Below are positions 8,833-16,840 of a stretch of DNA of 64,000 nt, piece by piece. The stretch's first letter is position 1. The number at the start of each line of letters is the position of its first letter. This stretch comes from Candidatus Accumulibacter regalis (GTDB lineage Bacteria; Pseudomonadota; Gammaproteobacteria; Burkholderiales; Rhodocyclaceae): the NCBI GenBank assembly GCA_000585075.1, contig JEMY01000024.1, positions 60,940-124,939 on the forward strand, in the 5' to 3' direction. Under the pieces are notes generated by a model. It did not search any database. It was not told the DNA's origin and was given only the letters and a program-made list of their open reading frames with translations. The position numbers and the translations under genes were made by a program.

Positions 8833-9243
8833 TTATCCTTGCATGAATTTACGGAGGACCAGCACGAGAAAACCGTTTTCCAGAAGCTGCTCATGCATGC
8901 TGAAACTTCCCGGGGGCAGCGCGATCCGCCGCTCGAAACGGCCATAGGGAATTTCAAGGCGGTGGATGGCACCTCTCTGGCAAGCCGGCGGCATGGGTCT
9001 CTCGCCGCGCACGAGCAGGCCCGCCTCGTCGAGGGCCACTTCCACCTGCCGGGAATCGACTCCCGGCAACGCGACCAGCAGCGTAAGCTCATCGCCGTTT
9101 TGATAGAGATCGACGGACGGTTCCCAGCACGGCGCCGAGCCCAGAATTTTCAGCGCAAAACTCTGGCGTTGCAGGCGCTCGGCGCCCTGCAGAAGATCGA
9201 GCGCCTCGGCCCACACCCAGAAGCTCCGACTACCGGATCTCAT
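8833..9243 (-). CDS. small heat shock protein, Hsp20 / alpha-crystallin family
   Basis: The protein is 136 residues with start ATG 9243, placed nine bases after AAGGGG; ATGs at 9252 and further upstream are in frame but less well spaced. The alpha-crystallin domain runs from about residue 42: PSVDLYQNGDELTLLVALPGVDSRQVEVAL, LLVRGERP, and YGRFERRIALPPG, ending LLENGFLVLVLRKFMQG. Hsp20 proteins are ATP-independent holdases that keep unfolding proteins soluble. The TAA stop lies inside the lon Shine-Dalgarno region and four bases before the lon start, making hsp20-lon a coupled holdase/protease operon. The N-terminal extension is rich in Trp/Leu and unlike IbpA. Confidence 0.88.
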   Translation of the reverse strand: MRSGSRSFWVWAEALDLLQGAERLQRQSFALKILGSAPCWEPSVDLYQNGDELTLLVALPGVDSRQVEVALDEAGLLVRGERPMPPACQRGAIHRLEIPYGRFERRIALPPGSFSMHEQLLENGFLVLVLRKFMQG

Positions 9244-9295
9244 AGCGTGCATCCCCTTCAAGGAAGACTGGTGCTTAACTTGCATCGACCCCAAG

Positions 9296-9301
9296 AGTAT
9301 A
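9296..9301 (-). promoter_or_regulatory. candidate -10 element of the hsp20-lon operon
   Basis: TATACT on the minus strand lies about 52 bases upstream of the hsp20 start, a 5/6 match to a sigma-70 -10. No good -35 and no clear sigma-32 pair (CTTGAA / CCCCAT) is visible, although heat control would be expected. Confidence 0.3.
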
Positions 9302-9369
9302 GCGTGGCCAGCTGAGCGCTTCACGCGTCATGGCGGCGGCGGTTGGCGATCATTCGCGCCAGCCTGAAC

Positions 9370-9398
9370 TTGAGGTGACCGAGCGCACGCGCGATAAT
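9370..9398 (+). promoter_or_regulatory. candidate sigma-70 promoter of trpG operon
   Basis: TTGAGG (9370-9375), a 17-base spacer, then GATAAT (9393-9398). It would give a leader of about 130 bases before trpG ATG 9534. This leader has no cluster of Trp codons, unlike the one upstream of trpE. Confidence 0.45.
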
Positions 9399-9533
9399 CC
9401 TGGCTTTACCGGTGCCGTCGGCGCCGACCGCCCTTCCGAGAACGCGAGACAAGCGGCGATCAACGGCTGGTACCGGCCATCAACAGGCGGCATGGCAGGC
9501 GCCAGCCTGTTCAGTCACGAGGATAGGCTCTGC

Positions 9534-10106
9534 ATGCTCTTGATGATCGACAACTACGACTCCTTTACCTACAACCTCGTGCAGTATTTTGGCGAGTTGG
9601 GGCAGGAAGTCAGGGTATTCCGCAACGATGCCATTTCGCTCGCCGAGATCGCGCGCCTAGACCCGGCCCTGCTGGTCATTTCTCCCGGCCCGTGCACGCC
9701 GGCACAGGCGGGAATCTCGCTGGCCGCGATTCGTGAGTTTGCCGGCAGGATTCCACTGCTCGGCGTCTGCCTCGGTCATCAGGCCATCGGCGAGGCCTTC
9801 GGCGGCCGCGTGGTGCACGCGCACAGGTTGATGCATGGCAAGGTGTCGCCGGTCGAGCACAGCGACCAGGGCGTTTTTCGCGGCCTGCCGAATCCGCTGA
9901 CCTGCACGCGCTACCACTCGCTGGCGGTCGAGCGCCACTCCCTGCCCGACTGCCTGGAGATTACCGCCTGGACCGACGACGGCGAGATCATGGGCTTGCG
10001 CCACCGTACCCTGGCTGTCGAAGGCGTTCAATTCCATCCCGAATCGATCCTCACCGAACGCGGCCACGACCTGTTGAAGAACTTCCTCGAGGAGCACCAC
10101 CAATGA
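9534..10106 (+). CDS. trpG: anthranilate synthase component II (glutamine amidotransferase)
   Basis: Class I glutamine amidotransferase of 190 residues. It starts [21 protein letters not shown], which is the classic TrpG/PabA N-terminus. The catalytic triad is visible: C79 in [18 protein letters not shown]168 and E170 in [13 protein letters not shown]. It supplies ammonia to TrpE and may serve PabB as well (amphibolic use is common). ATG 9534 is chosen because AGGA lies 11 bases upstream and because the N-terminus aligns; the frame is open to 9330. The stop overlaps trpD (ATGA). Confidence 0.96.
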   Translation: MLLMIDNYDSFTYNLVQYFGELGQEVRVFRNDAISLAEIARLDPALLVISPGPCTPAQAGISLAAIREFAGRIPLLGVCLGHQAIGEAFGGRVVHAHRLMHGKVSPVEHSDQGVFRGLPNPLTCTRYHSLAVERHSLPDCLEITAWTDDGEIMGLRHRTLAVEGVQFHPESILTERGHDLLKNFLEEHHQ

Positions 10107-11128
10107 AAGCACAGGAGGCCCTGGCGCGAGTCGTCGAACACCGCGAGATCTTTCACGACGAAATGGTCTCCCTGATGCGCCAGATCATGGGTGGCGAAGT
10201 GACGCCGGTGATGATTGCGGCGATCATCACCGGCCTGCGCGTGAAGAAGGAAACCATCGGCGAGATCTCGGCAGCGGCACAGGTGATGCGGGAATTGTCG
10301 ACCAAGGTAACGGTCAGCGACCGTGCGCACCTGGTCGATACCTGCGGCACCGGCGGCGACGGCGCGCAGACCTTCAACATTTCGACGGCCGCGATGTTCG
10401 TCGCCGCGGCGGCCGGAGCCCGGGTCGCCAAACACGGTGGCCGCTCGGTGTCATCGCAGTCGGGCAGCGCCGACGTTCTCGAGGCGCTTGGCGTGAATAT
10501 CAACCTCACTCCGGAACAGGTGGGACGGTGCATCGACGAAGTCGGCATCGGCTTCATGTTCGCCCCCAATCACCACAGTGCGATGAAGCACGCGGCGCCG
10601 GTTCGCCGCGAGCTGGGGGTGCGTACGCTGTTCAATATTCTCGGCCCGCTGACCAACCCGGCCGGCGCGGAAAGCCAGGTTCTCGGTGTCTTTCATCCCG
10701 ATCTGGTGGGAATCCAGGTGCGTGTCCTGCAGCGCCTCGGCAGTTCGCGCGCGCTGACCGTTTTCGGCCGCGAAGGTCTCGACGAAATCTCGATCGCCGG
10801 CGAAACGCTGGTCGGCGAACTGAAGGACGGCCGCATCGACGAGTACACCGTCCACCCCGGGCAGTTCAATCTGCCGCTGCACGATCCCGCTGCCTTGCGC
10901 GTGGCCAACGTCGAGGAATCGAAAGCGATGTTGCTGGCCACCCTGCAGAACAAGAGCGGTGCGGCACGTGACATCGTCGCCCTCAACGCCGGCGCGAGCA
11001 TCTACGTCAGCGGTCTTGGCGATACGCTTGCCGACGGCGTCGAGCGGGCCTTCGAAGCCATCGCCTCGGGCGCGGCCCTCGCCAGGCTCGACGAGTTCGT
11101 CGCGTTCACGCGCGACTTCTCGGCGTGA
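10103..11128 (+). CDS. trpD: anthranilate phosphoribosyltransferase
   Basis: This 341-residue enzyme joins anthranilate to PRPP. The PRPP-binding [14 protein letters not shown] motif is at 81-94, followed by [22 protein letters not shown] and [36 protein letters not shown], both diagnostic of TrpD. The start overlaps the trpG stop. A 27-base gap with AAGGAG separates it from the Uma2 gene, so the usual tight trpD-trpC junction is interrupted. Confidence 0.98.
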   Translation: MKAQEALARVVEHREIFHDEMVSLMRQIMGGEVTPVMIAAIITGLRVKKETIGEISAAAQVMRELSTKVTVSDRAHLVDTCGTGGDGAQTFNISTAAMFVAAAAGARVAKHGGRSVSSQSGSADVLEALGVNINLTPEQVGRCIDEVGIGFMFAPNHHSAMKHAAPVRRELGVRTLFNILGPLTNPAGAESQVLGVFHPDLVGIQVRVLQRLGSSRALTVFGREGLDEISIAGETLVGELKDGRIDEYTVHPGQFNLPLHDPAALRVANVEESKAMLLATLQNKSGAARDIVALNAGASIYVSGLGDTLADGVERAFEAIASGAALARLDEFVAFTRDFSA

Positions 11129-11155
11129 TCAGCCGCTTGGCGAAGGAGACAAGAC

Positions 11156-11755
11156 ATGGCCATCCCGCAAACTGAAAAGCCCTTCGATGCTGCCGCCTAC
11201 CTGGCCTGGGAAGAAGTGCAGGCAGAACGGCACGAGTACGTCGCGGGCGAGATCTTTGCCATGGTCGGCGTGCGCCAGTCGCACAATGTCGCCACACTGA
11301 ACCTTGCCAGCACCCTGCGCCAAGCCCTCAAAGGCACGCCATGTCGCGTCTTCGTCGAATCGGTCAAGGCCCGCGTCGAAGCTGCGAATTGCTTCTTCTA
11401 TCCCGACGTACTCGTCACCTGCGACCCGCGCGACCGCCTGACCCCCGACTACGTCAGCCATCCCGTGCTGGTCGCCGAAGTCCTCTCGGAATCGACCGCG
11501 GCCTTCGACCGCGGCGGCAAGTTCGCCGCCTATCGCAAGCTCGACAGCCTGCAGGACTACGTCCTGATCGACCTGAGCACACAACGAGTAGAAGTCTTCC
11601 GTCGCGACCTCGAGAATCACTGGGTTCTCCACGACTACGGCCTGGGCGAGGACGTCGAACTCGCCTTCCTGACAGTGCGGGTGCCGGTTGACCAGATATT
11701 CGAAGACACTGCAGAACAAGCCGCACTACCGTCCGCAGAAGCAGCGCCACGATGA
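11156..11755 (+). CDS. Uma2 family (DUF820) PD-(D/E)XK nuclease-fold protein
   Basis: This 199-residue protein begins with the Uma2 signature around [37 protein letters not shown]. Candidate active-site residues of the restriction-endonuclease-like fold are present: D84 (FYPDVLV), E108 ([11 protein letters not shown]) and K122 ([12 protein letters not shown]), followed by [16 protein letters not shown]. Uma2 proteins are frequent in cyanobacteria and some proteobacteria, often in many copies. Their function is unknown, though a nuclease or mobile origin is often suggested. AAGGAG before ATG 11156 is strong, and its stop overlaps the trpC start (ATGA), so it is embedded in the trp operon. The key residues are intact, so it does not look like a decayed gene. 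Confidence 0.9.
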   Translation: MAIPQTEKPFDAAAYLAWEEVQAERHEYVAGEIFAMVGVRQSHNVATLNLASTLRQALKGTPCRVFVESVKARVEAANCFFYPDVLVTCDPRDRLTPDYVSHPVLVAEVLSESTAAFDRGGKFAAYRKLDSLQDYVLIDLSTQRVEVFRRDLENHWVLHDYGLGEDVELAFLTVRVPVDQIFEDTAEQAALPSAEAAPR

Positions 11756-12540
11756 GCGACATCCTCAAGCGCATCCTTGCCGTCAAGCACGACGAAGTCG
11801 CGACTGCGCAAGCGGCCACCCCCCTGATCGAGCTACGTGCCACCGCCGAAAGGCAGCCGGCGGCACGCGACTTTGTCGGCAGCATCCGCGCCAGGATCGC
11901 GGCCACGCAGCCGGCGGTGATCGCCGAAATCAAGAAGGCCAGCCCGTCCTGCGGCGTGCTGCGTGCCGATTTCCACCCCGCCGAGATCGCTGCCAGCTAT
12001 CAGCGCCACGGCGCGGCGTGTCTGTCGGTACTCACCGACAGCCCGTTTTTCCAGGGCTCGCCCGCGTATCTGCAGGCGGCGCGTTCAGCCTGCGCCCTGC
12101 CCGTATTGCGCAAGGACTTCGTGGTCGACGCCTATCAGGTCTTCGAAGCACGCGCCATGGGTGCAGATGCGATCCTGCTCATCGCCGCGGCGCTCGATTT
12201 GCCGAGCATGCTTGACTTCGAGGCCGTGGCCGCCAGCCTCGGGATGGGGGTCCTCGTCGAAGTGCACGATGGCCACGAACTCGAGCTCGCCCTGCAACTC
12301 GCCACACCGCTGATCGGCATCAACAACCGCAACCTGCGCAGCTTCGAGGTCAGCCTGCAGACCACCCTGGACCTCCTGTCATCGACCCCTGGAGATCGCG
12401 TCGTGGTCACCGAAAGTGGCATCCTTGCCCGCAGCGACGTCGCCCTGATGCGCGACCACGGCGTCAATGCCTTTCTTGTCGGTGAAGCCTTCATGCGCGC
12501 CTGCGAACCCGGCGAAGCGCTCGCGGCCCTGTTTGCCTGA
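11752..12540 (+). CDS. trpC: indole-3-glycerol phosphate synthase
   Basis: The enzyme has 262 residues, a TIM barrel that closes the indole ring of CdRP to give indole-3-glycerol phosphate. Motifs: [16 protein letters not shown] with catalytic K61, [56 protein letters not shown], and VVTESGI. It is a stand-alone TrpC without TrpF fusion. Its ATG overlaps the stop of the Uma2 gene, so its translation probably depends on that of the nuclease-fold gene. No intrinsic terminator with a T run follows it. Confidence 0.97.
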   Translation: MSDILKRILAVKHDEVATAQAATPLIELRATAERQPAARDFVGSIRARIAATQPAVIAEIKKASPSCGVLRADFHPAEIAASYQRHGAACLSVLTDSPFFQGSPAYLQAARSACALPVLRKDFVVDAYQVFEARAMGADAILLIAAALDLPSMLDFEAVAASLGMGVLVEVHDGHELELALQLATPLIGINNRNLRSFEVSLQTTLDLLSSTPGDRVVVTESGILARSDVALMRDHGVNAFLVGEAFMRACEPGEALAALFA

Positions 12541-12594
12541 CCTCGCCCGATCGACCGCTGGTCGACCGGAACCGGTCTGCGCAGGAAATTGGCA

Positions 12595-12634
12595 GGCTTG
12601 TTGCAAAAACCCAACACTCTCGTCGCAACAAGCC
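12595..12634. repeat. perfect 10-bp inverted repeat between trpC and porin 1
   Basis: GGCTTGTTGC (12595-12604) and GCAACAAGCC (12625-12634) are exact inverted repeats with a 20-base spacer, 55 bases after the trpC stop. No T run follows on either strand, so a Rho-independent terminator is unlikely. An operator or an RNA stem at the end of the trp transcript is possible. Confidence 0.5.
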
Positions 12635-12653
12635 ACTAAAGCCCTCGGGAAAC

Positions 12654-12682
12654 TTGCCGCGCTTGGCGGCGTTTGCCACAAT
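12654..12682 (+). promoter_or_regulatory. candidate promoter of porin 1
   Basis: TTGCCG (12654-12659), 17-base spacer, CACAAT (12677-12682). It would give an 80-base leader that holds a small stem (TCTCG 12693-12697 with CGAGA 12705-12709) before the GAGGAG ribosome binding site. Confidence 0.4.
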
Positions 12683-12769
12683 CACTTCAACTTCTCGTCT
12701 TTACCGAGAGGCCCAGTTTGATGAAGCACCAGTTGGATTCATTGATCGCAAACATAGAGGAGATTCACC

Positions 12770-13972
12770 ATGCAAAAGAAACTTATCGCACTGGCCGTTG
12801 CCAGCCTGGCCTCGGGCGCTGCTCTTGCCCAGACCAACGTCACCGTTTACGGTATCGCTGACGCCGGCTACGTTTATAGCTCGGGCAGCGCGGGCAAGGA
12901 CGCCTTCCAGAACGGCGACAAGATCGGCGGCAACAACACCTTCAGCGGCATCCAGTCCGGCCTGCTGAGCGGTTCGCGTATTGGCTTCAAGGGCGAGGAA
13001 GCCCTCGGCAACGGCCTCAAGGCGGTCTTTACTCTCGAATACTCGCTCGGCATCGACGTCAACGGTGGTATCGGCAGCGGTACCGGGAGCACTTTGAATT
13101 CCCGTCAGCAGTTCGTCGGCCTGCAAAGCGACAAGCTCGGTACTGTCGCCCTGGGCCGTCAATATGCTCCCGGCTATCAGGCCACGGTCAATAACGACCC
13201 GTTTGCTGGCGCCGCCTTCTCACCGACGACTTTCCTGACCACTAACGCAGCCAACACCATCAATCCGGGCAGCCTTGCCCGCTGGAATAACGCTGCCACC
13301 TACACTTCGCCGAACTGGAGCGGCTTCACCGCCAAGGCCAACTACAGTTTTGGTGAACGCCCCGTAGATGGTATGTTCAACAGCAAGGACACCAGCACCA
13401 CCGACAACGGCATGTTCGGCATTGGTGGCAACTATTCCAATGGGCCACTGAACATCGACCTGGTTTACCAGACGCGTCAGAAAGTCTATGGTTCATACGG
13501 TTCCGTTCCAGCTTTTGGTGCGAACTTCTCCGGCACCGGTGACGGAAAAGACATTAACGAGTACTACATCGGCGGCTCCTATGACTTTAAGGTCGTCAAG
13601 GTCATGGGTTCGTGGCAGCAACAGAACGACAAGAACCCGCTCACCAATACCACGTATGGCAATCTCGACAACACGATCTGGACAGTTGGCGCAGTCGTCC
13701 CGGTCATGGCCGCGAGCAACATCCTCTTCAGCTACGGCAATCTGGGCTGGGATATGGGCCGCCAACCCGATGGCGAGAAGCTGTTGAACAACAACAGCCA
13801 ATCGGCCGCCCTGGGTTGGACGACAGCCATGTCCAAGCGCACCACCCTGTACGCTGGTTACGTCTGGACCTCCAACGACAACTACAGCAGCGCAAGCGGG
13901 CCAGCGGCCGGCGTCGGCGCGGTGAACGAAGACAACAACACCTTCCTGGCTGGTGTGCGTCACACCTTCTGA
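12770..13972 (+). CDS. outer membrane porin, Gram-negative porin family (paralog 1)
   Basis: A 400-residue general porin. The signal peptide is MQKKLIALAVASLASGAALA with cleavage before QTNV. The mature protein starts with the TVYGIADAGYVYSSG strand typical of betaproteobacterial trimeric porins. It shows GSRIGFKGEEALGNGLKAVFTLEYSLGID, LNSRQQFVGLQSDKLGTVALGRQY, repeated amphipathic strands, and a C-terminal strand ending in HTF (final Phe, the BAM signal). It forms a diffusion channel for small solutes, often anion-selective in this group. GAGGAGA precedes ATG 12770. It is monocistronic with its own terminator and is closely related to the next gene. Confidence 0.95.
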   Translation: MQKKLIALAVASLASGAALAQTNVTVYGIADAGYVYSSGSAGKDAFQNGDKIGGNNTFSGIQSGLLSGSRIGFKGEEALGNGLKAVFTLEYSLGIDVNGGIGSGTGSTLNSRQQFVGLQSDKLGTVALGRQYAPGYQATVNNDPFAGAAFSPTTFLTTNAANTINPGSLARWNNAATYTSPNWSGFTAKANYSFGERPVDGMFNSKDTSTTDNGMFGIGGNYSNGPLNIDLVYQTRQKVYGSYGSVPAFGANFSGTGDGKDINEYYIGGSYDFKVVKVMGSWQQQNDKNPLTNTTYGNLDNTIWTVGAVVPVMAASNILFSYGNLGWDMGRQPDGEKLLNNNSQSAALGWTTAMSKRTTLYAGYVWTSNDNYSSASGPAAGVGAVNEDNNTFLAGVRHTF

Positions 13973-13998
13973 TTCCACCGGATCAGCTAGTATGTAAG

Positions 13999-14025
13999 AC
14001 GGGCGCTACGGCGCCCGTTTTTTTT
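13999..14025 (+). terminator. intrinsic terminator of porin 1
   Basis: ACGGGCGC (13999-14006), loop TACG, GCGCCCGT (14011-14018) and eight T residues (14018-14025). A textbook Rho-independent terminator 26 bases after the stop. Confidence 0.92.
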
Positions 14026-14359
14026 GCGTTCATCAGCCAATCCACTAGCCCTGCGTAGCGTATAGAGCCCCCGCCACTATCGCCCGTGCCGGTGACCACA
14101 GCGCCGCGACCCCACTCGGCCACCCACCCCGGGGATGTAATTCACATGCATCGCCATGCGCCGCCCGCAAAGAGGGCTGTGGCAGAAACACAACAATTAC
14201 TCCTTTCTGCACCAATCGACGTTTGTCGCGCTTGCCCACCTCCCTACAGTTTGCCAAACTCTGTCCAGCCATTTCGCAGCGCTGCCTCAGTCACAGCAGG
14301 TCATTTCGGCGCAAAGCGAACAGTCCAATTGATGAAAAACGACACCGGAGATTACTGAT
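14026..14359 (+). promoter_or_regulatory. long upstream region of porin 2
   Basis: This stretch of about 330 bases between the porin 1 terminator and porin 2 has no plausible gene. It contains a 13-base palindrome (AGTTTG-C-CAAACT, 14248-14260), locally AT-richer sequence around 14188-14215, and a GGAG ribosome binding site at 14347-14350. I could not fix a promoter with a good -35/-10 pair. The length suggests regulatory input for the second porin. Confidence 0.4.
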
Positions 14360-15487
14360 ATGCAAAAGAAACTCATCGCGCTGGCCGTTGCCAGCCTGGC
14401 TTCAGGCGCTGCGCTTGCCCAGACCAACGTCACCATCTACGGCGTCGTCGATGCCGGTTACGTTTACAGTTCGGGTAGCGCCGGTCCCGGCATGGGGACG
14501 AATACCTTCAGCGGCATCGCCTCGGGAATCGCCGCCGGCCCGCGCCTCGGCTTCAAGGGCGAAGAAGCGCTAGGTAACGGCCTCAAGGCGGTATTCACGC
14601 TGGAGTACGCGCTGAACATCGACGGTAACTACGGCATCGGTAACAACGGCGCCGACGGGTCTCTCAACGCCCGTCAGCAGTTCGTCGGCCTCTCCAGCGA
14701 CAAGCTCGGTACCGTCGCCCTTGGCCGCCAGTACGCGCCTGGCTTCAACGCAGCCGCCCGCAACGACGCTCTCGACGCAACCGACATGTCAATTCAGTCG
14801 AGCCTCAGCGCCCTTTCCAATAGCACCATCACGCCGAACAGCCCGGCGCGCTTCGACAACTCGATCACCTACACCAGCGCCACCTACTCGGGCTTTACCG
14901 GTAGCGCGATCTACGGTTTCGGTGAAGCAGGCGTCACCAACTCCACCAGCGACAACGGTAAATTTGGTCTCGGCGGCAACTACGCCAACGGTCCAGTGAA
15001 CGTCGACCTGGTCTACCAGAGCCGTCAAAAGGTAGTCACGACCATTGGCGGCGGCACCGTCCCCGTCATTACGGGCAATGGCAAGGACGTCAACGAGTGG
15101 TATGTCGGCGGCAATTATGACTTCAAGGTGGTGAAGGCCTTCGCCAGCTACCAGGCACTGAACAACAAGAACGCAACCAGCGGCGAGGTCAATGACAGCA
15201 ACCTGTGGACGCTTGGCGTGTCTGCACCCGTCGGCCCCGGTACGCTCGCTCTGAGCTACGGCAAACTGTCGCTCGACAAGAAGAACGCGTCGGATGGTGA
15301 TTCTTGGGGCGCAGGCACCATGTATACCTACCCGCTGTCGAAGCGCACCGCTGTATACGCCGCCTACAGCTACTTCAGCAACGATAACAACTCGCTAGCC
15401 AGCCAAGCCATAATCGTGCCAGGAGGCGTTGGTGCCATCGGCGAAAGCAACTACACGGTCGGTGGCGGCCTCGTGCATAGCTTCTGA
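14360..15487 (+). CDS. outer membrane porin, Gram-negative porin family (paralog 2)
   Basis: A 375-residue porin with a signal peptide identical over its first 27 residues or so to that of paralog 1 (QTNVTIYG instead of TVYG). The same framework follows: RLGFKGEEALGNGLKAVFTLEYALNID, LNARQQFVGLSSDKLGTVALGRQYAPG, NGPVNVDLVYQSRQKVV and a C-terminal HSF. Loops differ in length, mainly in the region corresponding to residues 35-50 and 130-160, which should change pore or surface properties. The gene is a tandem duplicate of its neighbour with separate regulatory DNA and terminator, so the two can be expressed differently. Confidence 0.95.
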   Translation: MQKKLIALAVASLASGAALAQTNVTIYGVVDAGYVYSSGSAGPGMGTNTFSGIASGIAAGPRLGFKGEEALGNGLKAVFTLEYALNIDGNYGIGNNGADGSLNARQQFVGLSSDKLGTVALGRQYAPGFNAAARNDALDATDMSIQSSLSALSNSTITPNSPARFDNSITYTSATYSGFTGSAIYGFGEAGVTNSTSDNGKFGLGGNYANGPVNVDLVYQSRQKVVTTIGGGTVPVITGNGKDVNEWYVGGNYDFKVVKAFASYQALNNKNATSGEVNDSNLWTLGVSAPVGPGTLALSYGKLSLDKKNASDGDSWGAGTMYTYPLSKRTAVYAAYSYFSNDNNSLASQAIIVPGGVGAIGESNYTVGGGLVHSF

Positions 15488-15508
15488 CTTGCCGTCTCTT
15501 GATGGCAG

Positions 15509-15537
15509 AAAAAACGGGCGCCTGGCGCCCGTTTTTT
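15509..15537. terminator. symmetric intrinsic terminator after porin 2
   Basis: Two exact 14-base arms (15509-15522 and 15524-15537) surround a single T. The GC core CGGGCGCC/GGCGCCCG is flanked by six A on the left and six T on the right, so it can act on either strand. It ends the porin 2 transcript. Confidence 0.9.
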
Positions 15538-15600
15538 CTCGCCCGCCGGATTCTGGATTATCGCGACGGGCAAAAAAGCCACACCTCGACCGACGGGCGC

Positions 15601-15629
15601 TTGCTTCCCTTGGTCTGCCCCTGTACAAT
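15601..15629 (+). promoter_or_regulatory. rpsT promoter
   Basis: TTGCTT (15601-15606), exactly 17 bases, TACAAT (15624-15629), about 47 bases before the rpsT start. Good sigma-70 match, as expected for a ribosomal protein gene. Confidence 0.6.
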
Positions 15630-15675
15630 CCTCGCCTTTCGCTGCAACCAACCGCTTTCATAGGAACGAATATTC

Positions 15676-15942
15676 ATGGCCAATAGCGCACAAGCTCGCA
15701 AAAGAGCCCGCCAAGGCGTCAAGCAACGCATCCACAACGCCGGCCTGCGCTCGACGCTGCGGACCGCCGTGAAGCGCGTTCAGAAGGCGATCGTGGCAGG
15801 CGACAAAGCTGCTGCCCAGAGCATTTTTCAGGAATCAGTCGCGGTGATTGATCGTATCGCCGACAAGAACATCATTCACAAGAACAAGGCCGCTCGCCAG
15901 AAGAGCCGCCTCTCCGCCCAGATCAAGGTTCTCGGCGCGTAA
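15676..15942 (+). CDS. rpsT: 30S ribosomal protein S20
   Basis: The 88-residue basic protein [21 protein letters not shown] is the standard S20 N-terminus; the body ([35 protein letters not shown]) is helical and Lys/Arg-rich. S20 binds 16S rRNA early in small-subunit assembly. AGGA lies before ATG 15676. The gene has its own promoter and terminator. Confidence 0.98.
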   Translation: MANSAQARKRARQGVKQRIHNAGLRSTLRTAVKRVQKAIVAGDKAAAQSIFQESVAVIDRIADKNIIHKNKAARQKSRLSAQIKVLGA

Positions 15943-15970
15943 GCCGGACCGGGCTCGAAACGCAGCGACA

Positions 15971-15998
15971 GCGGCACCTCAGGGTGCCGCTTTTTTTT
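15971..15998 (+). terminator. intrinsic terminator of rpsT
   Basis: GCGGCACC (15971-15978), loop TCAG, GGTGCCGC (15983-15990), followed by T8 (15991-15998). Strong Rho-independent terminator. Confidence 0.93.
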
Positions 15999-16093
15999 CG
16001 CCCTGCGAGCAGCGATGAGCGCTCCGGCAGGGCCTGCAGGAGCGCCGAACCGCGCCACGGCAGCCGAGGCACGACCCTGGTCGGATAGCAGGG

Positions 16094-16142
16094 TATAATT
16101 CCGCTGAAGATCGCATATTAGATCGTGCTAATATAGCTATAT
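16094..16142 (+). promoter_or_regulatory. pcm-rhodanese-tolC promoter with nested AT-rich palindromes
   Basis: TATAAT at 16094-16099 is a perfect -10. Downstream lie ATATTAG (16115-16121) and CTAATAT (16128-16134), exact arms with a 6-base spacer, and a perfect 12-base palindrome ATATAGCTATAT (16131-16142) that shares the last arm. The GAGGAA ribosome binding site follows at 16147. In such GC-rich DNA this AT-rich dyad looks like a repressor operator positioned to block transcription of the tolC operon. Confidence 0.5.
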
Positions 16143-16156
16143 TGATGAGGAATGCC

Positions 16157-16825
16157 ATGACAGCGGTGAAGATGGATATGGAACAGGCTCGCTTCAACAT
16201 GATCGAGCAGCAAATCCGCCCCTGGGAGGTGCTCGATCCGGAAGTGCTGGCGGTTCTTGACGCGGTGAAGCGCGAGCAATTCGTACCGGCCGCCTACCAG
16301 ATGCTGGCCTTTGCCGACATCGAGCTGCCGATCGGCAATGGCCAGACCATGCTGCAGCCCAAGATCGAGGCGCGCATTCTTCAGGAAGTGGCGGTCAAGA
16401 ACACCGATATCGTGCTCGAGGTCGGTACCGGGAGCGGCCATATGGCCGCCCTTCTGGCGACCAAGGCCGAGTATGTCTATAGCGTCGAGATCGATCCGCT
16501 TCTCGCCGACACCGCCAGGGCCAACCTGGAGCAGGCAGGGGTGGCCAACGTCAGCGTTGAAACCGGCGACGCGTCCGAGGCCTGGCCGACGCAGGGACCG
16601 TACGACGTGATCGTCATCTCCGGCTCGTTGCCCGAGTTGCCCGAAGCCTTCCTGCAGCAACTGAAGATCGGTGGCCGTCTGGCGGCGTTCATCGGCGAGC
16701 GGCCGGTGATGCAGGCCCGCCTGACGACGCGCACCGACGAGAAAGCCTTCAACACGATCAATCTTTTCGAAACCATCGTCGCGCCCCTGCGCACGGCAAA
16801 GCCGCGCCAGCGCTTCGTTTTCTGA
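16157..16825 (+). CDS. pcm: protein-L-isoaspartate O-methyltransferase family protein
   Basis: The protein has 222 residues. The AdoMet-binding motif I is VLEVGTGSGHMAALLA (residues 87-102), preceded by the Pcm-type region REQFVPAAYQMLAFADIELPIGNGQTMLQPKI, in which the GQT loop is conserved. Pcm methylates isoaspartyl residues to start their repair. The family motif is usually GTGSGYQ, here GTGSGHM; several proteobacteria carry this tolC-linked variant, and its true substrate is not certain. ATG 16157 is chosen because GAGGAA precedes it; in-frame starts further upstream lie in the operator. It leads the pcm-rhodanese-tolC operon. Confidence 0.88.
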   Translation: MTAVKMDMEQARFNMIEQQIRPWEVLDPEVLAVLDAVKREQFVPAAYQMLAFADIELPIGNGQTMLQPKIEARILQEVAVKNTDIVLEVGTGSGHMAALLATKAEYVYSVEIDPLLADTARANLEQAGVANVSVETGDASEAWPTQGPYDVIVISGSLPELPEAFLQQLKIGGRLAAFIGERPVMQARLTTRTDEKAFNTINLFETIVAPLRTAKPRQRFVF

Positions 16826-16840
16826 CGCTTCCGAGACCAG

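Noticed and set aside
9253..9340. Sigma-32 promoter for hsp20-lon
   Set aside because: No CTTGAA / CCCCAT pair at suitable spacing could be found; only a TATACT -10-like hexamer.
9330..9533. N-terminal extension of trpG or a second trp leader
   Set aside because: The frame is open, but the translated stretch has only one Trp and no family match. TrpG starts canonically at 9534 and the candidate promoter lies inside this stretch.
12595..12634. Intrinsic terminator of trpC
   Set aside because: The inverted repeat is exact but no T run follows on either strand and the loop is 20 bases, so I list it only as a repeat.
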